Shown piece after piece: positions 31,595 through 41,190 of a stretch of DNA of 64,000 nucleotides; the stretch's first letter is position 1, and each line of letters starts with the position of its first letter. The stretch is from contig CP018628.1 in assembly GCA_002271215.1 (NCBI GenBank), positions 3,472,001 to 3,536,000 on the forward strand, written 5' to 3'. Position numbers and translations under genes: made by a program. The notes beneath the pieces are model-generated. The model was given only the letters and a program-made list of their open reading frames with translations, was not told the DNA's origin and ran no database searches. This DNA comes from Lelliottia jeotgali (GTDB taxonomy: Bacteria; Pseudomonadota; Gammaproteobacteria; Enterobacterales; Enterobacteriaceae).

Positions 31595-32638
31595 ATGTTT
31601 TGCGCAATGCGCCACCGTATCGCTGCCCTGGCGTTCGGCGTTTGCTGTATCCTCCCGGCACAGGCAACTCCTCACCCGTTGGGTGACATCGCATCAACTC
31701 AGGCGCGCCATATTGCCACACTGTTTCCAGGACGAATGACCGGTACGCCCGCAGAAATGCTCTCCGCCGATTATCTGCGCCAGCAGTTTGCAGATATGGG
31801 CTACCAGAGCGATATTCGCGCTTTTCACAGCCGCTACATTTATACCTCGCGCAATAAAAGTAAAAACTGGCACAACGTGACTGGAAGTACGGTTATTGCG
31901 GCGCACGAAGGCAAATCAGCGCAGCAGATTATTATCATGGCGCATCTCGATACCTTCGCACCGATGAGCGATGCGGATACCGACAATAATCTTGGCGGTT
32001 TAACGCTTCAGGGTATTGATGACAATGCGGCAGGTCTCGGTGTGATGCTAGAACTGGCAGAGCGCATGAAGGATATCCCAACGAAATACGGTATTCGTTT
32101 TGTCGCCACCAGCGGCGAAGAAGAAGGCATGCTCGGCGCGGAAAATCTGCTTAATCGCATGAGCGCGGCGGAAAAGAAAAATACCCTGCTGGTGATTAAC
32201 CTCGATAACCTGATCGTCGGCGATAAACTCTATTTCAACAGCGGCAAATCCACGCCTAACTCGGTGCGCAAACTGACGCGCGACCGTGCGCTGGCCATTG
32301 CACGCAGCCACGGCATTCTGGCGGCAATCAATCCAGGTCGTAACCCCGACTATCCGAAGGGCACCGGCTGCTGTAGCGATGGCGAAGTGTTTGATAAGGC
32401 GGGTATCCCGGTGCTGTTCGTTGAAGCCACGAACTGGAACTTAGGCGACAAAAACGGCTACCAGCAGCGTGCCAAATCGAAAGCCTTCCCGGATGGCACC
32501 AGCTGGCACGATGTCAGGCTGGATAACCAGCAGCATATCGATCACGCGTTGCCGCAGCGTATTGAACACCGCAGCCGTGACGTAGTGAAAGTGATGCTAC
32601 CGCTGGTGAAGGAACTGGCGAAAGCGGGGAAAGCCTGA
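31595..32638 (+). CDS. iap: Alkaline phosphatase isozyme conversion aminopeptidase
   Basis: Iap is a periplasmic zinc aminopeptidase of the M28 family that trims N-terminal arginine from alkaline phosphatase. A signal peptide covers about residues 1-25 (hydrophobic core ALAFGVCCILPAQA). Zinc-ligand segments are MAHLDTF, GIDDNAAGLG and TSGEEEGMLGAE. Length is 347 residues (345 in E. coli). In E. coli the region after iap is where CRISPR was first seen; here it holds a hok-type gene instead. Confidence 0.95.
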   Translation: MFCAMRHRIAALAFGVCCILPAQATPHPLGDIASTQARHIATLFPGRMTGTPAEMLSADYLRQQFADMGYQSDIRAFHSRYIYTSRNKSKNWHNVTGSTVIAAHEGKSAQQIIIMAHLDTFAPMSDADTDNNLGGLTLQGIDDNAAGLGVMLELAERMKDIPTKYGIRFVATSGEEEGMLGAENLLNRMSAAEKKNTLLVINLDNLIVGDKLYFNSGKSTPNSVRKLTRDRALAIARSHGILAAINPGRNPDYPKGTGCCSDGEVFDKAGIPVLFVEATNWNLGDKNGYQQRAKSKAFPDGTSWHDVRLDNQQHIDHALPQRIEHRSRDVVKVMLPLVKELAKAGKA

Positions 32639-32665
32639 GATTGGGTGCATGAGGGTAAACCCTTA

Positions 32666-32699
32666 CAGCGCAATACGCGGGGTCACCCCCGCGTTGTCG
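32666..32699 (-). other. Stem-loop after the hok stop codon
   Basis: On the minus strand ACGCGGGG-GTGA-CCCCGCGT forms an 8-bp stem with a GNRA tetraloop, immediately after the hok stop. It lacks a T-run, so it may be a 3' stability or fold-back element of hok mRNA rather than a classical terminator. Confidence 0.5.
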
Positions 32700-32852
32700 C
32701 TACTTCTTCGGTTCGCAAGCAAGAACAGCCTTGAACTCCATACCACGTTCTCTGATATTCAACTCACAGAGTGAGTCGCGAACCATTAACGTAAATCCTA
32801 ATGCCGTAATACACAGCACGATGATTGCCACCAGGGCGTATTTAGTCAGCAT
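32700..32852 (-). CDS. Hok/Gef-family type I toxin
   Basis: A 50-residue protein starting [14 protein letters not shown] with one membrane helix (about residues 5-23) and the family motif [19 protein letters not shown], containing the conserved Cys29. Hok proteins insert in the inner membrane and collapse the membrane potential; translation is blocked by an antisense Sok RNA. A GGGAGG ribosome site precedes the ATG. The usual C-terminal Tyr (AYE) is replaced by Cys (ACE), so activity is uncertain. E. coli K-12 carries a sok remnant (sokX) at the equivalent position before cysH. Confidence 0.82.
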   Translation of the reverse strand: MLTKYALVAIIVLCITALGFTLMVRDSLCELNIRERGMEFKAVLACEPKK

Positions 32853-32884
32853 GTATTGCCTCCCTGCAAGGAAGAGGCTAACAT

Positions 32885-32990
32885 CGAACTGTCTGGGTTC
32901 AACGTCGGCCTCGGGTTGATAGAAATATCTCCTGGGGCTTTCGTCTATCTGGAACCTTGAAAATGCTCAAAGCCAGTTAGCCTCAAGCAC
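32885..32990 (+). ncRNA. Candidate Sok-type antisense RNA and hok leader region
   Basis: The minus-strand hok leader contains GCTTGAGGCTAACTGGC, GACGAAAGCCCCAGG and CCCGAGGC, words typical of hok mRNA 5' regions. An antisense Sok RNA would be read on the plus strand from this stretch. A short minus-strand open frame (ATG at about 32870) runs into the hok start like a truncated mok frame. Ends and promoter are not resolved. Confidence 0.4.
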
Positions 32991-33121
32991 CCGTCGCCAT
33001 ATTACGTATCACGCCTTTTCTGCCCAAATTGTTGTGCCAGATGCAGAAGCCGCCTCGCAATAAAAATGCCCCCGCTCATAACAACCGGAGGCAGTAGACA
33101 GATCCCGCTAAACGATGAAGT
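32991..33121. other. Gap upstream of hok, no gene seen
   Basis: Between the hok leader and the end of cysH. It probably holds the hok promoter (minus strand) and the end of the cysJIH transcript. There are no CRISPR repeats here or anywhere between iap and cysH. Confidence 0.5.
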
Positions 33122-33856
33122 CTATCCTTCGTGCAACCCACACTCGCGCTTAAGCCCAAAGAATCGCGTCTCTTCTTCCGCCATGCCCGGCTCCCATTTG
33201 CGGGTGGTATGGGTGTCCCCCACCGACAAATAGCCCTGATCCCACAGCGGATGGTATTTCAGCCCATGCTGTTGCAGATACTGATAAACCGTTCGGTTGT
33301 CCCAGTCGATAATCGGCAAGACTTTAAATACCCCGCGCTGGATACCTAATACCGGCAGACTGGCACGGCTGCCAGACTGTTCGCGCCTGAGGCCAGCAAA
33401 CCAGGTTTTGGCGTTCAGCTCACTCAGCGCCCGGTTCATCGGTTCGACTTTGTTGATCTCATTGTATTTCTCAATACCCTCGACGCCCTGCTCCCACAGC
33501 TTGCCGTAGCGGGCTTCTTGCCACGCCGCGCTTTGCTCTGCGCGATAGACCTTGAGGTTCAGCTTGAGTTTGTCCGTCAGCTCATCGATGAACTGGTAGG
33601 TTTCCGGGAACAGGTAGCCGGTATCCGTGAGGATCACCCGAATGTCCGGGCGGATCTGATTCACCAGATGCAGGCTCACTGCCGCCTGAATGCCAAAGCT
33701 CGACGAGAGCACATAGTCGCCCGGCAGGTTTTCCAGCGCCCACGCGACGCGGCCCTGCGCATCGAGTTTCTCAAGCTGGGCGTTGGTTTCTGCCAGAGCG
33801 AGAATGCGTTCGACTTTAGGCAGATCGTTTAGGGCGTTTAGATCGAGTCTGGACAT
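33122..33856 (-). CDS. cysH: PAPS reductase
   Basis: CysH reduces 3'-phosphoadenylylsulfate to sulfite with thioredoxin. The 244 residues include the PP-loop-like [15 protein letters not shown] and the C-terminal catalytic ECGLHEG with Cys239. Paired Fe-S cysteines found in APS reductases are absent, so it uses PAPS. It is the last gene of the cysJIH operon, separated from cysI by a REP pair. Confidence 0.97.
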   Translation of the reverse strand: MSRLDLNALNDLPKVERILALAETNAQLEKLDAQGRVAWALENLPGDYVLSSSFGIQAAVSLHLVNQIRPDIRVILTDTGYLFPETYQFIDELTDKLKLNLKVYRAEQSAAWQEARYGKLWEQGVEGIEKYNEINKVEPMNRALSELNAKTWFAGLRREQSGSRASLPVLGIQRGVFKVLPIIDWDNRTVYQYLQQHGLKYHPLWDQGYLSVGDTHTTRKWEPGMAEEETRFFGLKRECGLHEG

Positions 33857-33878
33857 AAGTTCCTCGTTAGCCTGTTTT

Positions 33879-33959
33879 GCCGGGTGGCGGCTGCGCCTTA
33901 CCCGGCCTACAAAATTTGCGGTACTTTGTAGGCCCGGTGAGCGTTAGCGCCACCGGGCG
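33879..33959. repeat. REP pair (BIME) inside the cysJIH operon
   Basis: GCCGGGTGGCGGCTGCGCC...GGCCTAC faces TTTGTAGGCCCGGTGAGCG...CACCGGGCG, an inverted pair with about 20 bp between units, between cysI and cysH. Confidence 0.9.
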
Positions 33960-33966
33960 ATAAGAA

Positions 33967-35679
33967 CTACTCCCAGAAATCTCGCGCCGGGTCGAGTACC
34001 GGGCGGATGATGCCTGCGCGTACCGTAAAGTCGCCAAAGCCTTCACCCGCTTCACGTTCTTTCGCCCAGCGCCCGACCAGTTCGTCGAGGGAATCAAGAA
34101 TTTCCGGCTCGGTAATGTTTTCACGGTACATGCGCGGAATGCGCGTCCCGCTGCGGTTTCCGCCGAGATGGACGTTGTAGCGGCCCGGCGCTTTACCGAC
34201 CAGCCCCAGCTCCGCCAGCAGCGCGCGGCCACAGCCGTTCGGGCAGCCGGTCACGCGCATCACGATGTGTTCGTCGCCAACGCCGTGTTTCTCCAGCACC
34301 GCTTCCACTTTATCGGTGAACGACGGCAGGAAACGCTCAGCCTCCGCCATCGCCAGCGGACAGGTCGGGAAGGAGACGCAAGCCATCGAGTTTTCGCGCT
34401 GCGGTTTGACCGCATCCATCAGCGTATGCTCGCGCGCCAGCTTTTCGATCTTCGCTTTCTGGCTGTCCGGTACACCCGCAATAATCAGATTCTGGTTCGC
34501 CGTGATGCGGAACTCACCTTTATGAATCTTAGCAATTTCCAGCAGACCGGTTTTCAGCGGACGGCCTGGATAATCCAGAATACGACCGTTCTCGATAAAC
34601 AGCGTCAGGTGCCATTTATTGTCGATCCCTTTCACCCAGCCGATGCGATCGCCGCGACCGGTGAATTCGTACGGGCGGATCGGCGCAAATTTAATACCTG
34701 CACGACGTTCCACTTCTTCTTTGAACGTCTCAACGCCGACGCGCTCAAGGGTATATTTGGTCTTCGCATTTTTACGATCGGTACGATTCCCCCAGTCGCG
34801 CTGCGTCGTCACTACCGCTTCGGCCACCGCCAGCGTGTGCTCCAGCGGTATGTAACCAAACTCGCTCGCGGTACGGGCGTAGGTTTTTTTGTTGCCGTGC
34901 TCAATCGACAGACCGCCGCCCACCAGCAGGTTAAAGCCTACCAGCTTGCCGTTCTCGGCAATCGCCACAAAGTTCATGTCGTTGGCATGGAGATCGATAT
35001 CATTCTGCGGCGGGATCACCACCGTAGTTTTGAACTTACGCGGCAGATAAGTCTGACCGAGGATCGGCTCTTCGTCCGTGGTAGCAACCTTTTCCTGATC
35101 GAGCCAAATCTCTGCATAGGCGCGGGTGCGCGGCAGCAGATGTTCGGAAATCTTTTTCGCCCATTCGTAGGCTTCAGCGTGCAGCTCGGACTCGAACGGG
35201 TTCGAGGTGCAGAGCACGTTACGGTTCATGTCGTTGGCGGTCGCCAGCGCGTCGAGGCCCACGGAGTGCAGCATCTGATGCACCGGCTTGACGTTCTTCT
35301 TCAGAATGCCGTGGAACTGGAAGGTCTGACGGTTGGTCAGACGAATGCTGCCGTAGATCGTATTGTCATGGGCAAACTTATCAATCGCCTGCCACTGTTT
35401 AGTGGTAATGACACCACCCGGCAGGCGGCAGCGCAAAAGCATCGCGTGACGCGGCTCGAGCTTTTGCTCAGCGCGTTCGGCGCGAATATCGCGATCGTCC
35501 TGTTGGTACATGCCGTGGAAGCGGATCAGCAGGAAGTTGTCGCCTTTGAAGCCGCCGGTCAGACCATCATTTAAATCTTCGGCAATGGTGCCGCGCAGGT
35601 AGTTGCTCTCTACCTTCATGCGCTCGGCGTCCGTCAGTTTGCCTTCGACCACCAGTGGGCCAGGGTGTTTTTCGCTCAT
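33967..35679 (-). CDS. cysI: Sulfite reductase hemoprotein subunit
   Basis: CysI reduces sulfite to sulfide using siroheme and a coupled 4Fe-4S cluster. The 570 residues end in the cluster motifs [17 protein letters not shown] and [17 protein letters not shown]. It forms the holoenzyme with flavoprotein CysJ, whose stop overlaps its start by one base (TAATG). Confidence 0.97.
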   Translation of the reverse strand: MSEKHPGPLVVEGKLTDAERMKVESNYLRGTIAEDLNDGLTGGFKGDNFLLIRFHGMYQQDDRDIRAERAEQKLEPRHAMLLRCRLPGGVITTKQWQAIDKFAHDNTIYGSIRLTNRQTFQFHGILKKNVKPVHQMLHSVGLDALATANDMNRNVLCTSNPFESELHAEAYEWAKKISEHLLPRTRAYAEIWLDQEKVATTDEEPILGQTYLPRKFKTTVVIPPQNDIDLHANDMNFVAIAENGKLVGFNLLVGGGLSIEHGNKKTYARTASEFGYIPLEHTLAVAEAVVTTQRDWGNRTDRKNAKTKYTLERVGVETFKEEVERRAGIKFAPIRPYEFTGRGDRIGWVKGIDNKWHLTLFIENGRILDYPGRPLKTGLLEIAKIHKGEFRITANQNLIIAGVPDSQKAKIEKLAREHTLMDAVKPQRENSMACVSFPTCPLAMAEAERFLPSFTDKVEAVLEKHGVGDEHIVMRVTGCPNGCGRALLAELGLVGKAPGRYNVHLGGNRSGTRIPRMYRENITEPEILDSLDELVGRWAKEREAGEGFGDFTVRAGIIRPVLDPARDFWE

Positions 35680-37484
35680 TAGTAGACATCTCGCTGATAA
35701 CGGCGCTCTACGCGCAGCTCACTTAAAAATTCGTCCGCCGTTTCGGCATCCATACCGCCGAATTCGGCAATCACGTCCAGCAAAGCCTGTTCGACGTCTT
35801 TCGCCATGCGATTGGCGTCGCCACAGACATAAAGGTGGGCACCGTTATTGATCCACGCCCACAGCTCTGCGCCCTGTTCGCGCAGTTTGTCTTGTACATA
35901 TATTTTTTGTTTCTGGTCGCGAGACCAGGCCAGATCGATGCGGTTCAGCACGCCCTCTTTGACGTAGCGTTGCCACTCCACCTGGTAAAGGAAATCTTCC
36001 GTAAAGTGCGGATTGCCGAAGAACAGCCAGTTTTTGCCCGGCGCTTCATCCGCCGCGCGCTGCTGCAGGAAGGCGCGGAACGGCGCGATACCGGTACCAG
36101 GGCCAATCATAATCACTGGCGTTTCAGGATTAGCAGGCAGGCGGAAGTTGTCGTTGTGCTCAATAAACACCCGCACTTCGCCCTCTTCTTCGACACGATC
36201 GGCGAGGAAGCTCGATGCTCCACCGGCGCGCGCGCGGCCTTCGATATCAAAGCGTACCGCGCCGACGGTGATATGCACTTCGCTCTCGACTTCCGCCTGC
36301 GATGAGGCGATAGAGTAGAGACGCGGCGTCAGCGGACGCAGCAGGCCGATAAGTGATTCGGCATCCAATTGAGCCGGCGCAAAACGCACCATGTCCACAA
36401 TCGGGGTAGTTGCGGCGTAATGCTGGAGTTTAGCTTTGTCGCCCACCAGCGGCAGCAGGGATTCGCTGCGGGTCAGAGTGGCGTAATTCTCAACGATGTT
36501 CGCCGTGTTGACCGTCAGCTCGAAGTGCCACTGCAGCGCCTCGGAAAGCGGCAACGATTTGCCGTCAACGGTGACGGTTTCAGTGCCTTTCAGCCACAGC
36601 AGCTCCACCAGTTCTTTCACCAGCTGCGGGTCGTTCTGATACCAGACGCCGAGCGCATCGCCGGGCTGATAGCGTAAACCGGAATCACCGAGATCGATTT
36701 CGATGTGGCGAACGTCTTTTTCCGAATCGCGGCCAGTGATTTTCTGGTTCACCGACAGGCTCGCCGTCAGCGGTTGTTCTTTCGTATACGGGCTGGTCAG
36801 CACTTCATTGACCACGCCCGAGGCAGTCACCGCGGCCTGCGCGGTGGACTCTGTCGGGACGCGGGCTTTCAGCACCTCAACAATGCGCGCGCGCCATTCA
36901 GCGGCAGCTGGCTGATATTCCACGTCCGCATCGACCCTGTCTAGCAGGCGCTCGGCGCCAAGCTCCGCCAGCTTGCTGTCGAAGTCTTTGCCGGACTGGC
37001 AGAAGAATTCATAGGACGTATCCCCGAGGCCAAAGACCGCAAACGCGGTGCCATCGAGTTTTGGCGCTTTTTTCGAGAACAGGAATTTATGCAGCGCGAC
37101 CGCTTCTTCCGCCGGTTCGCCCTCGCCCTGCGTGGAAGCAATCACAATAACCAGTTTTTCTGACGCGATTTGTTTGAATTTATAATCCCCGGCGTTGACC
37201 AGGTTCACGTTCAGTTTGGCGGCCAGCAGGTCGTCGCGCAGTGCTTCTGCCACGCGGCGGGCGTTACCCGTTTGCGACGCAGAGATCAGCGTAATCGCCG
37301 GGATTTCCACCGCGGCAGGTGCGGTCGTCGCCACAGCCCCAGGCTGTTGATTGAGCATTCCCCAGAAATAGCCGGAGACCCAGGCGAGCTGAGTGGGTGA
37401 AAAATCAGTGGTGGCCGCCTGGAGGCGCGCCAGTTGCTCCGGGTTCAGGGGAAGCAAATTCGAAGGTGGGGCCTGTGTTGTCAT
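35679..37484 (-). CDS. cysJ: Sulfite reductase flavoprotein subunit
   Basis: CysJ passes electrons from NADPH to CysI. It has an N-terminal flavodoxin domain ([20 protein letters not shown] near residue 69 binds FMN), a linker, and a C-terminal ferredoxin-reductase module with RLYSIASSQ (FAD) and [16 protein letters not shown] (NADPH). It ends [18 protein letters not shown]...RRYQRDVY (last segment given in parts). Length 601 residues (599 in E. coli). First gene of cysJIH. Confidence 0.97.
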   Translation of the reverse strand: MTTQAPPSNLLPLNPEQLARLQAATTDFSPTQLAWVSGYFWGMLNQQPGAVATTAPAAVEIPAITLISASQTGNARRVAEALRDDLLAAKLNVNLVNAGDYKFKQIASEKLVIVIASTQGEGEPAEEAVALHKFLFSKKAPKLDGTAFAVFGLGDTSYEFFCQSGKDFDSKLAELGAERLLDRVDADVEYQPAAAEWRARIVEVLKARVPTESTAQAAVTASGVVNEVLTSPYTKEQPLTASLSVNQKITGRDSEKDVRHIEIDLGDSGLRYQPGDALGVWYQNDPQLVKELVELLWLKGTETVTVDGKSLPLSEALQWHFELTVNTANIVENYATLTRSESLLPLVGDKAKLQHYAATTPIVDMVRFAPAQLDAESLIGLLRPLTPRLYSIASSQAEVESEVHITVGAVRFDIEGRARAGGASSFLADRVEEEGEVRVFIEHNDNFRLPANPETPVIMIGPGTGIAPFRAFLQQRAADEAPGKNWLFFGNPHFTEDFLYQVEWQRYVKEGVLNRIDLAWSRDQKQKIYVQDKLREQGAELWAWINNGAHLYVCGDANRMAKDVEQALLDVIAEFGGMDAETADEFLSELRVERRYQRDVY

Positions 37485-37793
37485 GCGTTGTTATGTTCCA
37501 GTAGCAAAGCGGAATTTATGCAAAAAGACCAAACTAGAGATAAGGTTAACGGCGGGGATAATAACAATTAAAGAAGGGATGGAAATAATAAATAACCAAA
37601 AGAACTAACCGCTTTTAGTCATGGTTCTTAACATTAAAAACGATAAAGCAACCTACTGAATTAAAACACATTAACCCGTATTTTTTGTGGCGAATCATCA
37701 CTGCGCTGGCAAGGGCCGTTTTAGTTAATGCTAAAAAAGGGTCTTTCCGGTACTATTCGGCGGTTTTTTCCGCATTCGCATTACTGAGAGTTA
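37485..37793. promoter_or_regulatory. Divergent cysJ / queD promoter region
   Basis: A 309-bp gap with no gene. It is A/T-rich with minus-strand TTATTATTTCCATCCCTTC (about 37592-37573), which resembles a CysB half-site, so CysB-dependent cysJIH control is likely but the exact site is uncertain. The queD ATG at 37794 has a weak AGAG ribosome site. Confidence 0.45.
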
Positions 37794-38159
37794 ATGATGT
37801 CCACCACCCTGTTTAAAGATTTTATGTTCGAAGCTGCCCACCACCTGCCGCATGTGCCGGAAGGCCATAAATGCGGTCGTCTGCACGGTCACTCCTTTAT
37901 GGTGCGTCTTGAAATTACCGGTGAAGTCGATCCGCACACGGGCTGGATTATGGATTTCTCCGAGCTGAAAGCCGCTTTCAAGCCAACCTACAACAGGCTG
38001 GATCACTACTATCTGAATGATATTCCAGGTCTTGAAAACCCAACCAGCGAAGTGCTGGCAAAATGGATTTGGGATCAAATGAAGCCGCTGGTTCCGCTGC
38101 TGAGCGCAGTGACCATCAAAGAAACCTGCACGGCAGGCTGCGTTTATCGCGGCGAGTGA
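37794..38159 (+). CDS. queD: 6-carboxy-5,6,7,8-tetrahydropterin synthase
   Basis: QueD converts dihydroneopterin triphosphate to 6-carboxytetrahydropterin in queuosine synthesis; QueE, the next enzyme, is encoded at 48838-49509. The 121 residues carry zinc ligands His16, His31 and His33, and catalytic Cys27 in [10 protein letters not shown]. Two ATGs are adjacent; the first matches E. coli. Confidence 0.95.
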   Translation: MMSTTLFKDFMFEAAHHLPHVPEGHKCGRLHGHSFMVRLEITGEVDPHTGWIMDFSELKAAFKPTYNRLDHYYLNDIPGLENPTSEVLAKWIWDQMKPLVPLLSAVTIKETCTAGCVYRGE

Positions 38160-38240
38160 TGTTTGCCTTTGAGGCAGCGGTCAAACTCCCTTTAATTTCG
38201 CTATGTTAGGGTTGTGCGTTCTCAGGAAAAGGAGCGCAAG

Positions 38241-39509
38241 GTGGCGGACGATTTTGACCTTATTATTATTGGCGCAGGAATAGCAGGTTCGACCTGCGCT
38301 CTGCTCAGTGCCCGCGCCGGATTGTCCGTTCTGCTCATCGAGCGCGGCGAACAGCCCGGCAGCAAAAATCTCTCTGGCGGCAGGCTTTACGGCTACGCTC
38401 TCGCCGATATTCTTCCCGACTTTCACACCCGCGCGCCCCTTGAGCGTCGCATTACCCGCGAACATTTCTCCCTGTTAACCGCTGACGGTGCGACAAGCCT
38501 GTGTGCGCAAAACCCGGCGAGCCCATCGTGGAGCGTATTGCGTGCGCGTTTCGATCCGTGGCTGGCAGCACAGGCGGAAGCGGCGGGCGCTCAATTGCTG
38601 TGTGGAGTTACTGTCGATGCGTTGCACCGCGAACAGGGCCGCATCACCGGGGTGATGTGCGAGGGGGAATTACTGAGAGCCCGCGTCGTGGTGCTGGCAG
38701 AAGGGGCAAACACCCTGCTCGCCGAGCAGCAGAATCTGGTTTCTCGCCCGTCGATGGAGCAGATGGCGCTGGGCATCAAAGAGACGCTCGCCCTTGCCCC
38801 CTCGCGCATTCAGGAACGTTTCCATCTCGAAGAGAACCAAGGCGCGGCCTGGCTGTTCAGCGGGCAAATCTGCGGCACCAAACCCGCCGGGGCCTTTCTC
38901 TATACCAATCAGCAGTCGTTGTCGCTGGGGATTGTCGCGCCGCTGGCGTCCCTGCGAAACGGACCGGGTTCCGCCTCCTCCCTGCTGGCAAAACTGAAGC
39001 ATCACCCTGCATTACGACCGTTGATTCGAGATACCGAAACGCTGGAATATGCCGCCCATCTGGTGCCGGAAGGGGGGCTGAACAGCGTACCATTGCAGCG
39101 TGCGGGAGAAGGCTGGCTGCTGATCGGTGATGCGCTGCGCACCTGCATCAATACCGGCGTGACGGTCCGGGGCATGGACACCGCGATGCTTAGCGCCCAG
39201 GCCGCCGCGCAGGCGCTTATTGCCTATTTCCGCCAGCCGAAAAAACCACTGCAAACGCTGTTTGACCGCGAACTGGAACGCAGCATCCTTTGGCAGCAAC
39301 TTCAACGCTATCGCCATGTACCCGCGCTGCTCCAGCGTGAGAGTTTTTATCATCAGTGGCCAGAGTTCAGCCGCGCCATAATGCGCGATTTAACGCGGGT
39401 GGACGCCACGACCAACCTGCCGCTGTGGCGCATCCTGTTAAGTCATTCGCGTCGCTTCGGCGTTGCGCGGATGGGCGCTGATATTCTGAGGAGTCTGCGA
39501 TGTCTGTAA
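38241..39509 (+). CDS. ygcN: FixC/ETF-quinone oxidoreductase-like flavoprotein YgcN
   Basis: YgcN resembles FixC and the FAD part of ETF:quinone oxidoreductase, so it probably takes electrons from the ETF pair YgcQR to quinone together with ferredoxin YgcO. The FAD-binding LIIIGAGIAGSTCALLSARAG is near residue 7 and NLSGGRLYGYALADILP near 45. I chose a GTG start at 38241 because AAGGAG lies 6 bp upstream and it matches the E. coli N-terminus; an earlier GTG at 38214 has no such support. It overlaps ygcO by 10 bp. Confidence 0.85.
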   Translation: MADDFDLIIIGAGIAGSTCALLSARAGLSVLLIERGEQPGSKNLSGGRLYGYALADILPDFHTRAPLERRITREHFSLLTADGATSLCAQNPASPSWSVLRARFDPWLAAQAEAAGAQLLCGVTVDALHREQGRITGVMCEGELLRARVVVLAEGANTLLAEQQNLVSRPSMEQMALGIKETLALAPSRIQERFHLEENQGAAWLFSGQICGTKPAGAFLYTNQQSLSLGIVAPLASLRNGPGSASSLLAKLKHHPALRPLIRDTETLEYAAHLVPEGGLNSVPLQRAGEGWLLIGDALRTCINTGVTVRGMDTAMLSAQAAAQALIAYFRQPKKPLQTLFDRELERSILWQQLQRYRHVPALLQRESFYHQWPEFSRAIMRDLTRVDATTNLPLWRILLSHSRRFGVARMGADILRSLRCL

Positions 39510-39772
39510 ACGAAAGCCTGGCCCGCAATTGCTACCATCCCACCGCGAAAGCACATCTTCACCTGCACGACTCACTCAGCGAAGAACAGATTTCACTGCT
39601 GATAAAAATTTGTCCTGCCGGATTGTTTACGCAAGACGTCGCTGGCAAGGTAAATGTGCATTTTCAGGGTTGTCTGGAGTGCGGTTGTTGTCGTCTGGTG
39701 GCGGGCCCCGACACGCTCGCCGACTGGCATTATCCCCCTTCTGGCGCCGGGCTGACCCTGCGTTTTGGTTAA
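39500..39772 (+). CDS. ygcO: Ferredoxin-like protein YgcO (FixX type)
   Basis: A 90-residue ferredoxin-like protein resembling FixX, the Fe-S partner of FixC. Cysteines are at KICPAGLFTQ and CLECGCCRL, enough for a single 4Fe-4S cluster. It overlaps ygcN and precedes ygcP by 18 bp. Probable electron carrier between YgcN and quinone. Confidence 0.85.
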   Translation: MSVNESLARNCYHPTAKAHLHLHDSLSEEQISLLIKICPAGLFTQDVAGKVNVHFQGCLECGCCRLVAGPDTLADWHYPPSGAGLTLRFG

Positions 39773-39790
39773 TTTACCTAAGGATCTTTC

Positions 39791-40366
39791 GTGCCATTAA
39801 TTCACCTGCTGAGACAAAATCCGGTTATCGCGGCGGTCAAAGACAACGCCAGCCTGCAGCTCGCTATCGACTCCGACTGTCAGTTTATATCGGTGCTTTA
39901 CGGCAATATCTGCACCATCACCGGGATCGTGCAAAAGATTAAACAGGCCGGGAAGATGGCCTTTATTCATGTCGATTTACTGGAAGGGGCGTCGAATAAA
40001 GAAATCGTGATTCAGTTTCTTAAGCTGGTCACTCAGGCCGATGGGATCATCAGTACCAAGCCAAATATGCTGAAAGCCGCTCGCGCCGAGGGTTTTTTCT
40101 GCATTCACCGCCTGTTTATTGTCGATTCGATTTCGTTTCATAACATTGATAAACAGGTGGCGCAGTCCAACGCCGACTGCATCGAAATTCTGCCCGGCTG
40201 TATGCCGAAAGTGCTGAACTGGGTGACGGAGAAAGTGCGCCAGCCGCTGATTGCGGGCGGCCTGGTGTGCGATGAAGAGGACGCCCGTAATGCGATCGCC
40301 GCTGGCGTGCTGGCGCTGTCCACCACCAATACCGATGTCTGGAAGCTGGCGAAAGATCTGAACTAA
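39791..40366 (+). CDS. ygcP: GlpP-family RNA-binding antiterminator YgcP
   Basis: YgcP belongs to the GlpP family; Bacillus GlpP binds glycerol-3-phosphate and the glpD leader mRNA to prevent termination. The TIM-barrel-like sequence shows the family segments FIHVDLLEGASNKE (near 57), ADGIISTKPNMLKAA (near 82), RLFIVDSISF (near 105), IEILPGCMPKV and PLIAGGLVCDEEDA, the phosphate-binding part of the fold. Start is GTG with AAGGA 7 bp upstream. Its own cluster contains two leader terminators with a shared hairpin (45737-45911), the likely targets. It converges on ygcQ with a 4-bp overlap. Confidence 0.85.
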   Translation: MPLIHLLRQNPVIAAVKDNASLQLAIDSDCQFISVLYGNICTITGIVQKIKQAGKMAFIHVDLLEGASNKEIVIQFLKLVTQADGIISTKPNMLKAARAEGFFCIHRLFIVDSISFHNIDKQVAQSNADCIEILPGCMPKVLNWVTEKVRQPLIAGGLVCDEEDARNAIAAGVLALSTTNTDVWKLAKDLN

Positions 40367-41190
40367 CCCCGGCACTCCAGCAGCGCCTGAAGTACCTCCT
40401 GCGCATCGCCCACAACGCCCACATCCGCTGCGGCAAATATTGCCGCTGCCGGATCGCAATTAATCGCAACGATAAACTGACTTTGCGCCACGCCAGCCAT
40501 GAATGCCGATGCGCCCGATGCCCCGGCAATCAGGCATACCTCAGGCGCAATATTTTGCCCGGAGATCCCCAGCATTCGCTGTTCGTCACAACCTCCGGCC
40601 ATCACTCTTTGGCGGGTAAAGCCCGATTCAGCATGGAATGCAGAGGCTATTTGGGCAAACACCGGGCTTGTTGCCCCCAGCCCCGTCGCCAGAACAATTC
40701 TGGCAGATTGCAATGGATGCGCGGATTTGCTGAGGATCTCAGGCTCCGGTAATCCACCTGATATTACGGCGGACACTATCTCAGTGACGGGAATATCCGC
40801 CGGGAAAACGGCGTTCAGCCGGGGAAGATTCGCTGCCAGCGACAGGCAAATCGGGCGACGATCAGGCCGCAGCGTGGCGGTGAGCGCATTGCCATACACG
40901 GCTTTGGTGGCGGTGTGCGTCTCGTTGTTCCAGGCCTGAACCTGACAAATGGCGCTGCCCCCCAGCCGCCACGCCAGCCGGGTAGCCAGTTCGTCGCCTG
41001 CCGTAGAGGGCGGAAAGAGCACCATGTCCGGCGAATCGGTGATAAAAGCCGATTCCAGCGAGGGCAGTAGAGACTCTGCCCTTTCCTCTTTTGCACGCCA
41101 GCAACGCTGCGGGTTAAGCCCATGCGCGGCGAGAAAATCCGCCATCGGGCCTTCGTCTTCGGGTTTAAGTATCACTATCGCGATGTTCAT
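40363..41190 (-). CDS. ygcQ: Electron transfer flavoprotein alpha-like YgcQ
   Basis: YgcQ is an EtfA/FixB-type subunit. The C-terminal FAD domain shows QFIVAINCDPAAAIFAAADV then GVVGDAQEVLQALLE, close to the EtfA consensus, near residue 230. The N-terminal half is divergent. It pairs with YgcR (4-bp overlap) and likely carries electrons from YgcU or another dehydrogenase to YgcN. Length 275 residues. Confidence 0.85.
   Translation of the reverse strand: MNIAIVILKPEDEGPMADFLAAHGLNPQRCWRAKEERAESLLPSLESAFITDSPDMVLFPPSTAGDELATRLAWRLGGSAICQVQAWNNETHTATKAVYGNALTATLRPDRRPICLSLAANLPRLNAVFPADIPVTEIVSAVISGGLPEPEILSKSAHPLQSARIVLATGLGATSPVFAQIASAFHAESGFTRQRVMAGGCDEQRMLGISGQNIAPEVCLIAGASGASAFMAGVAQSQFIVAINCDPAAAIFAAADVGVVGDAQEVLQALLECRG

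Noticed and set aside
32666..32699. GC-rich stem-loop considered as a CRISPR repeat remnant
   Set aside because: Only one copy is present, its sequence does not match the type I-E repeat, and it directly follows the hok stop codon.
34168..35574. Plus-strand open frame opposite cysI (468 codons)
   Set aside because: A shadow of cysI with no ribosome site or recognisable domain; cysI is intact and conserved.
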